Below, one piece after another: positions 33,783-44,247 of a DNA stretch of 64,000 bases; within the stretch, counting starts at the first letter, position 1; each line of letters starts with the position of its first letter. The notes under the pieces were generated by a model. The model was not told the origin of the DNA. It was given only the letters and a program-made list of their open reading frames with translations, and searched no databases. Made by a program: the position numbers and the translations under genes. The stretch covers positions 124,001 to 188,000 of the forward strand of contig JACCIC010000017.1 in the NCBI GenBank assembly GCA_018907035.1. Direction: 5' to 3'. This DNA is from Sycobia sp. Sy_11. Its lineage: Eukaryota > Arthropoda > Insecta > Hymenoptera > Epichrysomallidae.

Positions 33783-34960
33783 ATTATACTAGAGATAATA
33801 AGGAGAAGTAGAGGGAATGTGCGCCCTCAACAGGCTCAACTGATACACTAACGCGCCAACGCGACGTCACAGCTACGTCAGCATAAGTTAATATGTGCAT
33901 TTGCCTACGTCACGAGTTATGAAGTAGGCAATAAATATATATAGATATAGTTGCGACGTTGCTGTTTTCGTTTATATCATTGCAGAGGATAAGCGAAAAT
34001 ATATCTAATATATGCGCACGAGTATCAGACAGCAATTCAGACCCAAACTCCAATGCCAGCTTCATCATGCAGACGAATTTTTGATTCTGCAAAAAATCAA
34101 GACTTTCATTTCTTGATATTTTTTGAAATATCAATAAGTAACAATACAGAGTAGATTATAATAAATATAAATGAAAAGTATGCTGTTTGAATGTAAGGAA
34201 ACTAGGAATAATGTATGTGATTAATGAATTATATTTAGCATGTAGTATCACAGACATGGGTTGATCAACTACGTTAACATTAAAATCTACGTCATACTCG
34301 TATGTTTTGAAAATATGATTAAGCTCGTTTCAATATTTATAGTTATTTAAAATATTTATACATTTTTTATTGATAATGCATATTGTAGAAAATACAAAAC
34401 TTCAAATTCTATCTTATTGTAAAACGCTATACAAAGTAAATCTTATATCTTGTAGTTATAATTTAGAAAACGTATAACTGCTAAAAATTAAAAAGTTAAA
34501 TTTTTGGTTTATATTATTATTTATATTTTTAATATTTGAAACAATCAATGAAATTTCTACAATGGCAGAAAGGAAAGTCTTGATTTTCTGCAGAATCAAA
34601 AATTCGTCTGCATTATGAAGCTAGCATGGGAGTTTGGGTCTGAACTGCTTTCTGATGCTCGTGCGCATATCAGAGATTATTTGGCTTAGACTCTGTATGA
34701 TTCAAAGGAAAACAGCAACGTCGCATTGAACAGAATCGTACAGCTATATCTATATATATTTATTGCCTACGTCACAGCTCGTGACGTAGCAAATGCGCAC
34801 ACTAATTTATGCTGACATAGCTGTGACGTCGCGTTGGCGCGTTAGTGTAGCAGTGGAGCCTGTTGAGAGCGCACGTTCCCGTCGCTCGAAAATCGTCGAG
34901 CCTTTCGTATACGGCATCGGCAATCTCTCCTTATTATCTCTGATTATATACACTTCAGCC
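33783..34960. repeat. large foldback element (about 360-400-bp arms)
   Basis: The left arm (33783-34135) and right arm (about 34555-34960) are inverted copies. Paired blocks include AGAGATAATAAGGAGA with TCTCCTTATTATCTCT, ACTAACGCGCCAACGCGACG with CGTCGCGTTGGCGCGTTAGT, and TTGCCTACGTCACGAG with CTCGTGACGTAG. The inner block around CAAAAATTCGTCTGCAT is also shared. The loop of about 420 bp is AT-rich. Parts of the arms are conspicuously GC/CpG-rich. Confidence 0.85.
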
Positions 34961-36044
34961 AGAGGAGTGACCGTCATATTTTGATATCCTTCCATTCTGT
35001 GTAGAAATTGTCATCTTTGCCGCCATCGCGACATGTACGGCGAACGGTGTATAGCGCTCTCCTTATACCTTGGCTCGCTTGTATTCATATGCAGCATTTC
35101 CAGTAGAGAGGCGCGAAGGTTCCCTATTTATCAACTCAATGCTTTCGCTTCATTAGTATTCTATATTACGTAAAATTTTATAAAATATATAAAATGGGCG
35201 TAACAGTACGGTACACGCCTGTATAAATATTAATCAAAAATCTTCACTTATGTTAAAGGTATTTATGTAGTTTTAAAAGTAATATTTCTAATCGGTTTTA
35301 ATTAATTGGAACAGACTTAAGAATTTGCACAATATAATAAATCTAATATATTATCCAAGACGGTGGTAAAGGACTTAGAAATATATTTTATTTTCAAAAG
35401 TCAACAGAAAAATTTTTCAAATGTATTTTACAAAGTCATGTATACGTAAATATATGTATTAATGTATGAAATTTCGATATTATCATGTAGTTAGCCAATA
35501 TGTAGTTTATGAGAAGAATCGAGTAGAAATTAGTCATGTTCGAGAATCGTCTTTGCGCTCACCAGTGTTGCATCAATTTGTCTTAGATTTGGGCTGCCCA
35601 GTACAAAAAAGAAAATAAAAGAAATGTATGTATGTAGCATATTTGAGACTCTCAATTGAGAATTTCCTTAAAATTGTTGAAAGGGTTCTGACACCAAGGT
35701 TGTTGCTTCTTTGATGCGCACCTCTTCATAATATAAAAATACAGTAAACTGAACTTAAGGTTTAAAAAAATTACTTGATATCTATTAGCGAGTCCGTCTT
35801 CTAAAAGTTTTTTGCTAAACAAGGTCATTTTGTATACTGAGCTTTATAAATTTTTTTTATTCCAAAAAATGCCTATTCATACACAATTTTATTTATGGAG
35901 ATCGTGGAATGAATGCGAATGAGACCTCCTTTGTAATAATATTTTGTAGTTCGAATAATAAAAATAACAGTTTAATATAAGATACTCGTAAAATGTTTCA
36001 TTCCTTCCTTTTTGAATTCATCAATAGTTTGCACTATATTTGTA
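34961..36044. other. no gene seen
   Basis: AT-rich. The segment 34970-35110 is of more balanced composition but has no recognisable coding sequence. Confidence 0.45.
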
Positions 36045-36665
36045 TTAAATTTATAAATATTTTTATCGATCTTACAGCTTTTATACTATAATATATTATA
36101 CTAAAATAATAACGGTCAGACTGTAATTCTTTATGATCACCTCCGAAGAATCTGAAATAGAACTTACTACTAAAAATTATATTAGATTAGATTAAAAATT
36201 AAAAATAAAAAAAGAATAATAAAAATAAAATTATAATAAAATAAAGTTATATTCTGTGTTAGCAAATTATAGCCTGATTGCCCCATCAATTTAAATTTAA
36301 ATTCTCTTTGTTATCCGACGTTTCGAACCGCTACGGTTCATCTTCAAGGACTAAACTTTAGTCTGAACAGTTTAGTAAGGACTAACAGTTTAGTTCTTGA
36401 AGATGAACCGTAGTGGTTCGGAACGTCGGACAACAAAGGAAAATTTAAGGTGGTGGGGACATTCAGGTTGTCTTTTGCTAACAGAATATAATTTTATTTT
36501 ATTATAATTTTATTTTTATTATTCTTTTTTTATTTTTAATTTTTAATCTAATTTTCTTTTATTTTTAGTAGTAAGTTCTATTTCAGATTCTTCCGAGATG
36601 ACCATAAATAAGAACAGTCTGACTGTCATTATTTTAGTATAATACATTATAGCATATATTCTTAT
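36045..36665. repeat. head-to-head Penelope-like repeat ends with decayed hammerhead motifs
   Basis: Two copies of one sequence are inverted around about 36375. Outer parts contain GAATCTGAAATAGAACTTAC and its complement, and the A/T-rich tracts follow. Near the centre, both copies contain a hammerhead-like core: GAAGATGAACC-loop-GGTTC then GAAACGTCGGA (minus strand, 36309-36350), and the same with GGAACGTCGGA (plus strand, 36392-36437). The combination CTGAAGA...GAAACGTC is the core described for hammerhead ribozymes in Penelope-like elements. Here both copies read TTGAAGA. A third copy of the outer part lies at 20180-20345. No RT/GIY-YIG gene is present. Confidence 0.65.
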
Positions 36666-38290
36666 AAGAATAATATATAAGCATATATTCTTTTATTCCT
36701 GCATTTTTTCAGATTAAACAAGTTAACCAAATAGTTCATTTTTCAAGACAAAATTATAAGAAAAAGGAATTTAAAATAAAAGAAATGAAAATAACGCTTT
36801 TATTGTCGATTGTTTATTATAATCTGATGGATATAATATTTTATTAAATTTCTAAGTTAAGTTTGTCAGGATATGTAAGTAAAATTAAGTAAATCATTTC
36901 AAAAAATTATAAACAACCTTGTTATACTGTACTTGGACATCTAGATTTAGTGGCAGGATCGGCTAATACCCCTGGATGATGGTTACTCCCACGATTTCTC
37001 CATGTGTAACGAAATTCTGAAGTTCATGCCTTAACGTCAGCATCAGTACTAGAAAAAGCAGTATCAAGACCCCGAATTTTTGTAGTCGATTTCTCTTTTT
37101 ACATACTATCCAATAGAAGAATGCACTTTTCGAAGGGCTTTCATAAACTAGTTTTTAGGACTGAAAGCAACAGATTGAGTGCATCACGATTGACAATGAA
37201 TGTACCTTGTATTAAAGCTATTAAAATTATTAATGAATGTACCTTTATTATTCATTTCAATTGATACAAGAAAGGTACAATAAAAAACATATGGGTTGCC
37301 ATTTACATACTATTATTAATAAATAGATTCAGAAAAACAAGAAAAAATATAATTTTTTTTTGTTTTCGACATACTTTTAGACCTCGATATATAAGGAACT
37401 GAATATCCTGCCGTGTTAATGGTTTAAATTTTTTCGGTCGACTGCGCACTAATTATCCTGGTGACGAATTTATATGTACACTAAAATTATAAACAATTCC
37501 TATTATACCGATTCAGTATAAATTCTAATAGTAATTTCATCCCCTTGAAAATTCACGAAATTTTCGTCCTGATCGACTATTCAAATTTAAATATGATTTA
37601 TATAACTTAACACTCAGTTGTATATATATCACATTAAATCGAGCTTCTATGATTTTATATCCTGGAGGAACACTGGTAGAAATTTCATGAAATGTTTTCA
37701 CTGGTAATTAGAACTTTTCCCTGTATTTTCCTTGAGAATGCGAGAAGTAAAACACAGAAGACGACCTGTTGATGAGGTACAAGATTTAACGGAATACTAT
37801 TTTTAATTTCACTTCTAAATGTGTTATTATTGGCTTTGAAGAAGAATTCAGTTCCTTTGGATTTCAATGCTTTAATAAAATTTGACTGATATCATTAATC
37901 TTGTAACTATATGTGTAAATAATAATATTTTTCCCTTTTAAATATAGTTTATTATTTCTATTATTCATATGAGGAATTAAGTTAATGTTCATGAATTTAA
38001 CTAAGAAAAATAAGATACTAGTACCGGAACTATAAAAATGATAGTTTCACTAAAAGCAACAGTTATTTTCTCTCTCCTTAGTTCGATGTTTGTCGAAAAT
38101 GACTAACTGTTGTTTTCCACCTACTCTCGTATATTTTCCAATTCTCTGTAGCAGCGATACCAAACTGCTCCTCTCCCTCGCAAACAACTTAGAATATAGT
38201 ACGGTGCTACATTAAAAACGCTTACAATACATATATGCTATTGATTTATTATATTATATCATGTTAAATAATTATATATATTATGTAAAT

Positions 38291-38348
<58 letters not shown>

Positions 38349-38424
38349 CATATATTATTTTTTCTATTTTTTAAATATATTTTGTTTTAATTATTTCATC
38401 AATAATAATTTCTGGAAGTGATTG
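36666..38424. other. AT-rich intergenic stretch, no gene seen
   Basis: Only short frames occur, such as 37685-37867 on the minus strand, without motif support. The stretch ends in an AC/AT microsatellite. Confidence 0.5.
38289..38346. repeat. (AC)n(AT)n microsatellite
   Basis: About seven AC units are followed by about 21 AT units, 80 bp before the retroelement LTR. Confidence 0.95.
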
Positions 38425-39109
38425 TGTGACCAATTGCCCCGAAGTGTGACCAATTGCCCCGAAGTTGGTTCACACGAACTCATCCCGGAGCTAGAATCTT
38501 TCCAGAGCTCGATTTAATCCTGACTTTTTTCCTCTCCGAAATTATTAGCTTAATCTCAGGCGCTCCTCAAAAGACAGCCGGTTAATAATTTTACCTTTCC
38601 TAAGTAAACGTGATGAAAGACCAGCAGTTTACTTATCCCGACTAGAAATTCTCCCCTTAACTCTTGATCCTGGTTGCGAGGCGCTCCTCAAAAGACCAGC
38701 GGAGTTAAGTTTTCCTTATTCTTTTATTCCACTTAAAATCAACCTGTCTCGGTTCATTAGTTCCCCGCATGGAAAATAACACCGGATATTCGTGCGGTAA
38801 TTAGCGCCGAATATTAGAGATATTGCGGAAACTAGCGCAAAATTATCTTAAAGAAAAATATAGATCTAGCACTAAATTACTGTTATTAATTATTTTTGTG
38901 TTTATATTTATTTGTTACAGAATCCTGTAGATAGAGGAACTGGTCTATTTTTCAGATAAATAAATTAATTTTTGTTATAAAAAATTTATACTGTGTTGAA
39001 ATAAAATTATTTTCCTGAAACCGCCGCCCGATCCTGAAAAACTTCCTCCCCTCTCAAACTACCCTGGGAAGATACCGCGTAGGCTATCCCGAGGGGGATA
39101 GGAACGTTA
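38425..39109 (+). repeat. 5' LTR of the Ty3/gypsy element
   Basis: It begins with two adjacent copies of TGTGACCAATTGCCCCGAAG (38425-38464). It ends GGGGGATAGGAACGTTA just before the primer-binding site. It contains repeated GGCGCTCCTCAAAAGAC blocks and, relative to the 3' LTR, lacks about 19 bp near 38610. Confidence 0.9.
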
Positions 39110-39111
39110 AA

Positions 39112-39130
39112 TGGCGCCCGAACAGGGACT
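39112..39130 (+). promoter_or_regulatory. primer-binding site for tRNA-Lys
   Basis: TGGCGCCCGAACAGGGACT, starting three bases after the LTR end, is complementary to the 3' end of tRNA-Lys(UUU). Minus-strand DNA synthesis would start here. Confidence 0.9.
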
Positions 39131-39277
39131 AGTATTATAAATTAAAAAAGTATAATAAATAAAATTTATATTTGAATAAAGTTTATTATTTCTGAAATTA
39201 CAGAATAATTTCTTTAAGCGGAAATTTTTTTAATTGTTTATAAAAAACCGTATTTTTTTCGATTTGTGTGAAAAGAG

Positions 39278-39328
39278 CCTAGTGGCGGGCTGAGCGACTA
39301 GGTGCTAAGGCGGGTTGAGCCGAAGCAC
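39278..39328 (+). promoter_or_regulatory. twin hairpins in the 5' leader
   Basis: CCTAGT (39278-39283) pairs with ACTAGG (39297-39302), and GTGCT (39302-39306) with AGCAC (39324-39328). Both loops expose the same motif, GGCGGGYTGAGC. The position between the primer-binding site and gag is where packaging or dimerisation signals usually lie. The function here is inference. Confidence 0.5.
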
Positions 39329-39505
39329 GAAGTAATACAAATCGAAATTTATTTAAATTTTATCGTTTTGAAAATAGATAACTGAAATAATAGTTTTCTT
39401 ATAAATAAAATAAAAAGAAATTATTTTCTCCGTTCCAGAAAGAGTCTAAAATTTAAAATATTACACAGTATATTTTTTTTTATATAAATTTCAAATCTTG
39501 CTAAA

Positions 39506-40642
39506 ATGGCAAAACCGCGTGTCAGCTGGATCTATAAACTGACGAAAGAGCAAATCGAACGAGAACTCGCTAAAAACAATTTACCTATAGAAGGTACAAA
39601 AGCGTATTTGCGACTAAATTTAATTTCATATGTGCGGGCTCACCCGGAGCCCTTTTTCGACAAACCGGAAGATGAAAAAGATCTTGAAGAAATTGAGGAA
39701 GAATTTCGTCAATTACGTATGCAACTCTTAAACCAACAAGGAGCTGCATCAACGTCCAGTCCAGTCGTGGCACACCCAGCTGCGAACACACCTTTTAGCA
39801 CTCCGCCTGCTACTGTATACGTGCAGCAACCGTCGGCTGCACAAGAAAACGCCAAAGTGATGGACCAAATGAGAAAGTGGAATTGTCACTTTGATGGCAA
39901 AAACCTACACTCTTTCCTCGAAAGGATCCATGAGTTGAAAAGAGCATATAATTTATCCGAACAGCAAATTTTGAATGGATTCCCGGAACTATTGCGAGGT
40001 GATGCACAATTATGGCATAGGAATTATGCCTCAAATTTTAAAACGTTTTCGGAATTAGAAGAAGGGTTAAGAAAATTCTATTTATCACCTAGCGAACGTC
40101 GAAATCTTGATCGACAAATCTATAACCGTATACAAGAACCTAATGAAGACATCCGTGCGTTCGATAATTCATTAATTACACTAATGAGACGTCGAGGAGG
40201 TTTTACGGAAGAACAAAAAACCGAAACGATGTACTACAATATGCTCGCCGAATATAGATTATATATTCGTCGTGATGACGTCACAACAACGTCAGATATC
40301 GTCCAACAAGTAGAGGAGTATCTGGAAACCAAAAAACAGTGTGAGAGACAGAAAATTACGAAAACTTACACTTCCACACCAGAATATAAAACAAGAAAAC
40401 CGGAGATCCGAGTACATAACTTTAACAATAAAATTGCTTCAGTATACGACCGAACTAAGTGTTGCTGGAAGTGCAAACAAACGGGCCACGATCGGTTTAA
40501 GTGCACAAACCAGCAAAAAATCTTTTGTTCATATTGTGGTCGTGATAATGTGTATACCCGTGATTGCAAGTGCCACCCGTCGGGAAACGCCAGGAGGGCC
40601 GAGCCCACACCGAACCTAGCTCGGCCCAACAACAACAAATAG
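39506..40642 (+). CDS. gag: Gag polyprotein (Ty3/gypsy)
   Basis: A 378-residue structural protein that would assemble the retroelement particle and bind its RNA. Residues about 10-45 (LTKEQIERELAKNNLPIEG onward) look like a SAP-type motif. Residues about 115-275 resemble the capsid-like gag fold seen in Ty3 and Arc proteins (FLERIHELKRAYNLSEQQI, LLRGDAQLWHRN). Near residue 312 a zinc knuckle CWKCKQTGHDRFKC has Cys-x2-Cys-x4-His-x4-Cys spacing. A second knuckle, CSYCGRDNVYTRDC, has Val where His is expected. The reading frame is intact. The ATG at 39506 is the first after the leader. The end overlaps pol by about 79 nt in the -1 frame, but I see no standard slippery heptamer in the overlap. 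Confidence 0.9.
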   Translation: MAKPRVSWIYKLTKEQIERELAKNNLPIEGTKAYLRLNLISYVRAHPEPFFDKPEDEKDLEEIEEEFRQLRMQLLNQQGAASTSSPVVAHPAANTPFSTPPATVYVQQPSAAQENAKVMDQMRKWNCHFDGKNLHSFLERIHELKRAYNLSEQQILNGFPELLRGDAQLWHRNYASNFKTFSELEEGLRKFYLSPSERRNLDRQIYNRIQEPNEDIRAFDNSLITLMRRRGGFTEEQKTETMYYNMLAEYRLYIRRDDVTTTSDIVQQVEEYLETKKQCERQKITKTYTSTPEYKTRKPEIRVHNFNNKIASVYDRTKCCWKCKQTGHDRFKCTNQQKIFCSYCGRDNVYTRDCKCHPSGNARRAEPTPNLARPNNNK

Positions 40643-41763
40643 AAATAGAAACCGACAACAGACATTTTATAAGAATAATGATTGACGATTACGAAGTGTC
40701 AGCCCTTTTGGATACGGGATCAGTAAGTTCCTATGTGAGTGAACAACTGAGTGAAATTTATATGAAATTCGGATGGCATACTGAGCCAAGTAATCGAATT
40801 GCAGTCTTGGCAAATGGCTCAGAAATAAGCCTTGGAAGAAATATTTATGGACCAATATATGTGCAAGGAAAAAGATTCCAACAAAAATTTTTAGTAATGA
40901 ATGGATTGAGCCATCCTATGCTCTTAGGTATGGATACTCTAAAAAAACTTGAAATCCATATAATATTAAATAACTGTGAGATAAACAAATCAGTAAACGA
41001 TCAAATACATCAAGTATGTACAATTGATACACCATATGGACTACAGAATTTAAATCCAACCGAACGTCAGCGATTAGAAAAGTTTTTAAAAACAGAGATG
41101 GATAAATTTAACTTTATCAAAGGTCCTACTCCGCTCCTGCAACACGAAATCGTCGTGGAAGAAAAAACACCAATTAAACAGAAATATCGGCCAAGAAATC
41201 CGGCCATGCAAGAAATTATCAATCAGGAGGTTGATAAAATGCTAAACGAAAACGTAATTCAACCGTCAAACAGTCCGTGGAGTTCACCAGTGGTTATTGT
41301 AAAAAAGAAGGACGGAAAAGCACGATTCTGTGCGGATTTCAGAAAAGTAAATAAGGTTACAAAGAAAGACGCTTATCCTCTTCCGCAAATTAATGCTACA
41401 CTAGATAAGCTAAGAGGAGCCCGATATCTATTCACATTAGATATAAAAAATGGATATTGGCAAGTAGCTCTAACACCAGAAAGCCGTCCTGTCACTGCCT
41501 TTACCGTCGCCGGAAAAGGCCTATATGAATTCAACGTAATGCCGTTTGGCCTACATTCAGCACCGACTACCTTCCAACGACTCTTAGACAGAGTGATCAC
41601 TCCGGAAATGGCTCCGTATGCATTTGCATATCTAGACGACATCGTAGTAGTCTCGTCTACGTTTGAGGAGCATCTACGAAAATTAAAAGAAGTTTTCAAT
41701 CGGTTAAGAATAGCGAAATTAAAACCCAATCAGATAAATGCCATTTCGCCCGCTCAAGTCTAA
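40564..41763 (+). pseudogene. pol: Pol part 1: protease and reverse transcriptase (ends at a frameshift)
   Basis: The frame is -1 relative to gag. The protease shows SALLDTGSVSSYVSEQL, with the catalytic Asp-Thr-Gly, and later HPMLLGMDTLKKL. The RT starts near residue 190: SPVVIVKKKDGKARFC, then FTLDIKNGYWQVAL (first catalytic Asp), MPFGLHSAPTTFQRL and FAYLDDIVVVS (Tyr-x-Asp-Asp). All RT catalytic positions are present. A small indel around 41730 sends the frame to a stop at 41763, while the continuing pol sequence is in another frame. The ATG at 40564 need not be used if pol is made by frameshifting from gag. Confidence 0.9.
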
Positions 41764-43337
41764 AATATTTAGGACATATTGTAGACAAAAACGGTCTACA
41801 AACCGATCCGGAAAAGATGGCTGCTGTACTAAATTTAGCACCACCTAAAAACATGAAAGAAATTCAGCGATTTATGGGTCTAATATCATGGTACAGACGA
41901 TTTCTTAAAGATATCTCGAATGTTGCCGCACCACTACATCGACTTACTAGAAAAAAAGCTAAGTGGACCTGGGGAAAAACCGAGCAAGGTGCGTTTGACA
42001 AAATCAAGCAGCTTCTCACAAACGCACCCATCCTTTCCTGTCCAGACCGGAGCCGCCCGTTTATCCTGCAAACTAATGCCAGTAAAGAAGGATTGGGAGT
42101 TGCGCTTACTCAAGCGTATGAGAACAATGCACGAGTCATCGCCTTTGCAAGTCGAACACTCTCCCCAGCAGAAAAAAACTATTCCGCCACTGAGCTAGAA
42201 TGTCTAGCAATTAAATGGGGTGTGTGGAAATTTCGAGACTATCTCGAAGGATATCATTTTATTGTACTCACCGACCATCAATCGCTAAAATGGCTTAATA
42301 ACATAGAGAATCCTTCCGGTCGATTAGCCCGCTGGGCACTTGAATTAAGCCAGTACGATTTTGAAATTAAATATCGTCCTGGTAAAGATAATTTATTAGC
42401 CGATACTCTATCTGGACAGCCGCTAGCCGTCGAAGCAACTACAATTAAAATCGCAGATTGGTACGAAAAAATATACAAAAATGTGGAGAGTGATCCTGAA
42501 AACTATCCCGATTTTTGTATCATTAATGGAAGATTATATAAGCATATTTTACACACATTAGACTTCGATACGAGTGAAAATTTGCCATGGAAGATCTGTG
42601 TACCGAAATCCGAGCAACATAGAGTACTAAACGAAGTACATAACGATCCTACTGCTGGTAATCTAGGAATCTCGAAAACTCTTGTTAAGATATCCAAAAG
42701 CTATTACTGGCCTGGAATGCTCCGGATGACAACAAACTATGTAAGAAATTGCGAGAATTGTCACCAATTTAAATCTCAACAACAATCACCGGCTGGAAAA
42801 TTGCATGTGACGGTAGTCGAACAGCCTTGGAATATCGTGGCCGTTGATCTTATAGGACCACTCCCAAGATCAACAAAATTGAACACCTGGCTGTTAGTCA
42901 TGCAGGATAAATTAACAAAGTGTGTAGAATTGAAACCCTTACGAAAAGCGACTGCCGAAGCTATAACGCTGGCAGTTAAACAGCAAGTCATTCTACGTTT
43001 CGGATGCCCGAAAATGATAATTTCCGATAATGGACGACAATTCGTGTCAAAAGAATTTACGGAAATGCTGTCAAAATCCGGAATAACTCACAGAAAAACA
43101 CCACCGTATACGCCGCAGTGTAATCCAGTAGAGCGAGCAAGTAAAGTAATAAAAACCATGATTTCTCAATACATAGAGAAAAATCATCGAACATGGGATT
43201 GCTATTTGCACGAGCTACAGTTCGCGTATAATACCGCTACATCCGAAACAACGGGATTTACACCCGCTTACATAAATTTTGGGAGAGAATTAGGAGCACC
43301 CGGGTCTTTTGTCCAAAAATTTTGGCCAAAATTGTAA
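41764..43337 (+). pseudogene. pol: Pol part 2: RT connection, RNase H, integrase (ends at a frameshift)
   Basis: Continues pol in a shifted frame, with a 506-codon open stretch from 41817. The RT end has IVDKNGLQTDPEKM and IQRFMGLISWYRRFL. RNase H has FILQTNASKEGLGVAL, where Asn replaces the first catalytic Asp, then ATELECLAIKWGVWKFRDYL and LTDHQSLKWL. The integrase zinc finger has HRVLNEVHNDPTAGNLG, with Asn at the second His, and CENCHQF. The integrase core shows VDLIGPLP, IISDNGRQF and NPVERASKVIKTMI, keeping the D, D, E triad. The frame is lost near 43315. The RNase H and zinc-finger substitutions suggest a non-autonomous protein. Confidence 0.85.
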
Positions 43338-43683
43338 TATTACAGCCGAGAATCGGATCAAAAAAATACAAGAGACAATAGAACTTGTACAAAGTCAACT
43401 AGCTCGGAGCTTCCAAAAACAAAAACATTACTACGATCAAAACCGTCGAAAATGGAACCCGGAAATCGGCGATTATGTATATAAACGTTCACACGAATTA
43501 TCTAATAAAATAGACGCGTTTAACGCAAAATTAGCTCCAAGATATCTGGGTCCGTATACTATTTTCAGGAAGGTATCGCCAGTTATATACGACCTGAAAA
43601 ATAATAAAGGTCAAATTATTAAATATATTCATATCAAGGATTTACGTAAAAGATATAACAATCTAGATAAGATACCACCATGA
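43309..43683 (+). pseudogene. pol: Pol part 3: integrase C-terminal domain
   Basis: Back in the original pol frame, 43309-43683 encodes the C-terminal DNA-binding part of a gypsy integrase. A helical basic region (QSQLARSFQKQKHYYDQNRR) is followed by an SH3-like GDYVYKRSHELSNKI and KLAPRYLGPYTIFRKVSPVI, ending at IHIKDLRKRYNN. The stop is TGA at 43681-43683. The following ORF is in the same frame with no other stop between. Confidence 0.85.
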
Positions 43684-43689
43684 ATCCAC

Positions 43690-43725
43690 TATATAAGGGC
43701 CGATCAGTGGCCCAAGTGTTCAGTC
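43690..43725 (+). promoter_or_regulatory. candidate internal core promoter (TATA box plus initiator)
   Basis: TATATAAG at 43690-43697 is followed by TCAGTC at 43720-43725, a match to the arthropod initiator TCAKTY. The TATA-to-initiator distance of about 32 bp is ideal. A start here would leave only 7 nt before the ATG at 43729. Promoter activity is inferred. Confidence 0.4.
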
Positions 43726-43728
43726 AAA

Positions 43729-44247
43729 ATGCAGCACCCTGTCGAACAAGAGCTCTGCCGTCAATTCCTGGAACTCAGTGTTCCCATCAAGTGCTATGGA
43801 CTGCCATTCCATGCACTAATTAATACTGGGACACTGATGACCACGGCTTCAGCAGAAATCGGCAGAATACTTGAGCGACGTGGTGCTCGGCGTGTATACG
43901 GGGTAGCGGTTCTCCACCTTAACCGGGTCCCGTTATACACCGTTGATCCCGTCAACGTTGTATCCACATACACGCTGAAGGTGGAGTACATCTGCAAGGA
44001 TAAAACTAAGATCAGTAATTTTGCCATAGTCCCAGACCAGCCCGTGGACATCATTTTTGGTATGACAGAAATTAATAAAATCGGATTTCGCATTCTGTGG
44101 AACTTAAGAAGTCCAGCAGCCCAGGAACGTCGCCGAGAAAACAGGCGACTACATCGAAGAGCAGCCAGAAGAGTCGCCGCCAGACTAGAAGATGAAGGAA
44201 TTTACACCGCCACCGACTCTGAAGATCTCAGCAACGACAGCGATTAA
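43729..44247 (+). CDS. accessory ORF: retropepsin-like protein with Asn in the active site
   Basis: A 172-residue ORF, open throughout. It resembles a second aspartic-protease domain after integrase. PFHALINTGTLMTTASAEIG (residues about 25-45) matches the hydrophobic-Asp-Thr-Gly loop but with Asn for Asp. VDIIFGMTEINKIGFRI (about 103-120) matches the LGxD/M...I strand that closes the retropepsin fold. The tail is strongly basic (RRRENRRLHRRAARRVAARL) and then acidic. Pol already has a normal protease with Asp-Thr-Gly. A role as a structural or RNA-binding protein, or as a regulatory pseudoprotease, is conceivable. I know of no described gypsy element with this arrangement. It is in frame with pol beyond a single TGA. 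Confidence 0.7.
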   Translation: MQHPVEQELCRQFLELSVPIKCYGLPFHALINTGTLMTTASAEIGRILERRGARRVYGVAVLHLNRVPLYTVDPVNVVSTYTLKVEYICKDKTKISNFAIVPDQPVDIIFGMTEINKIGFRILWNLRSPAAQERRRENRRLHRRAARRVAARLEDEGIYTATDSEDLSNDSD

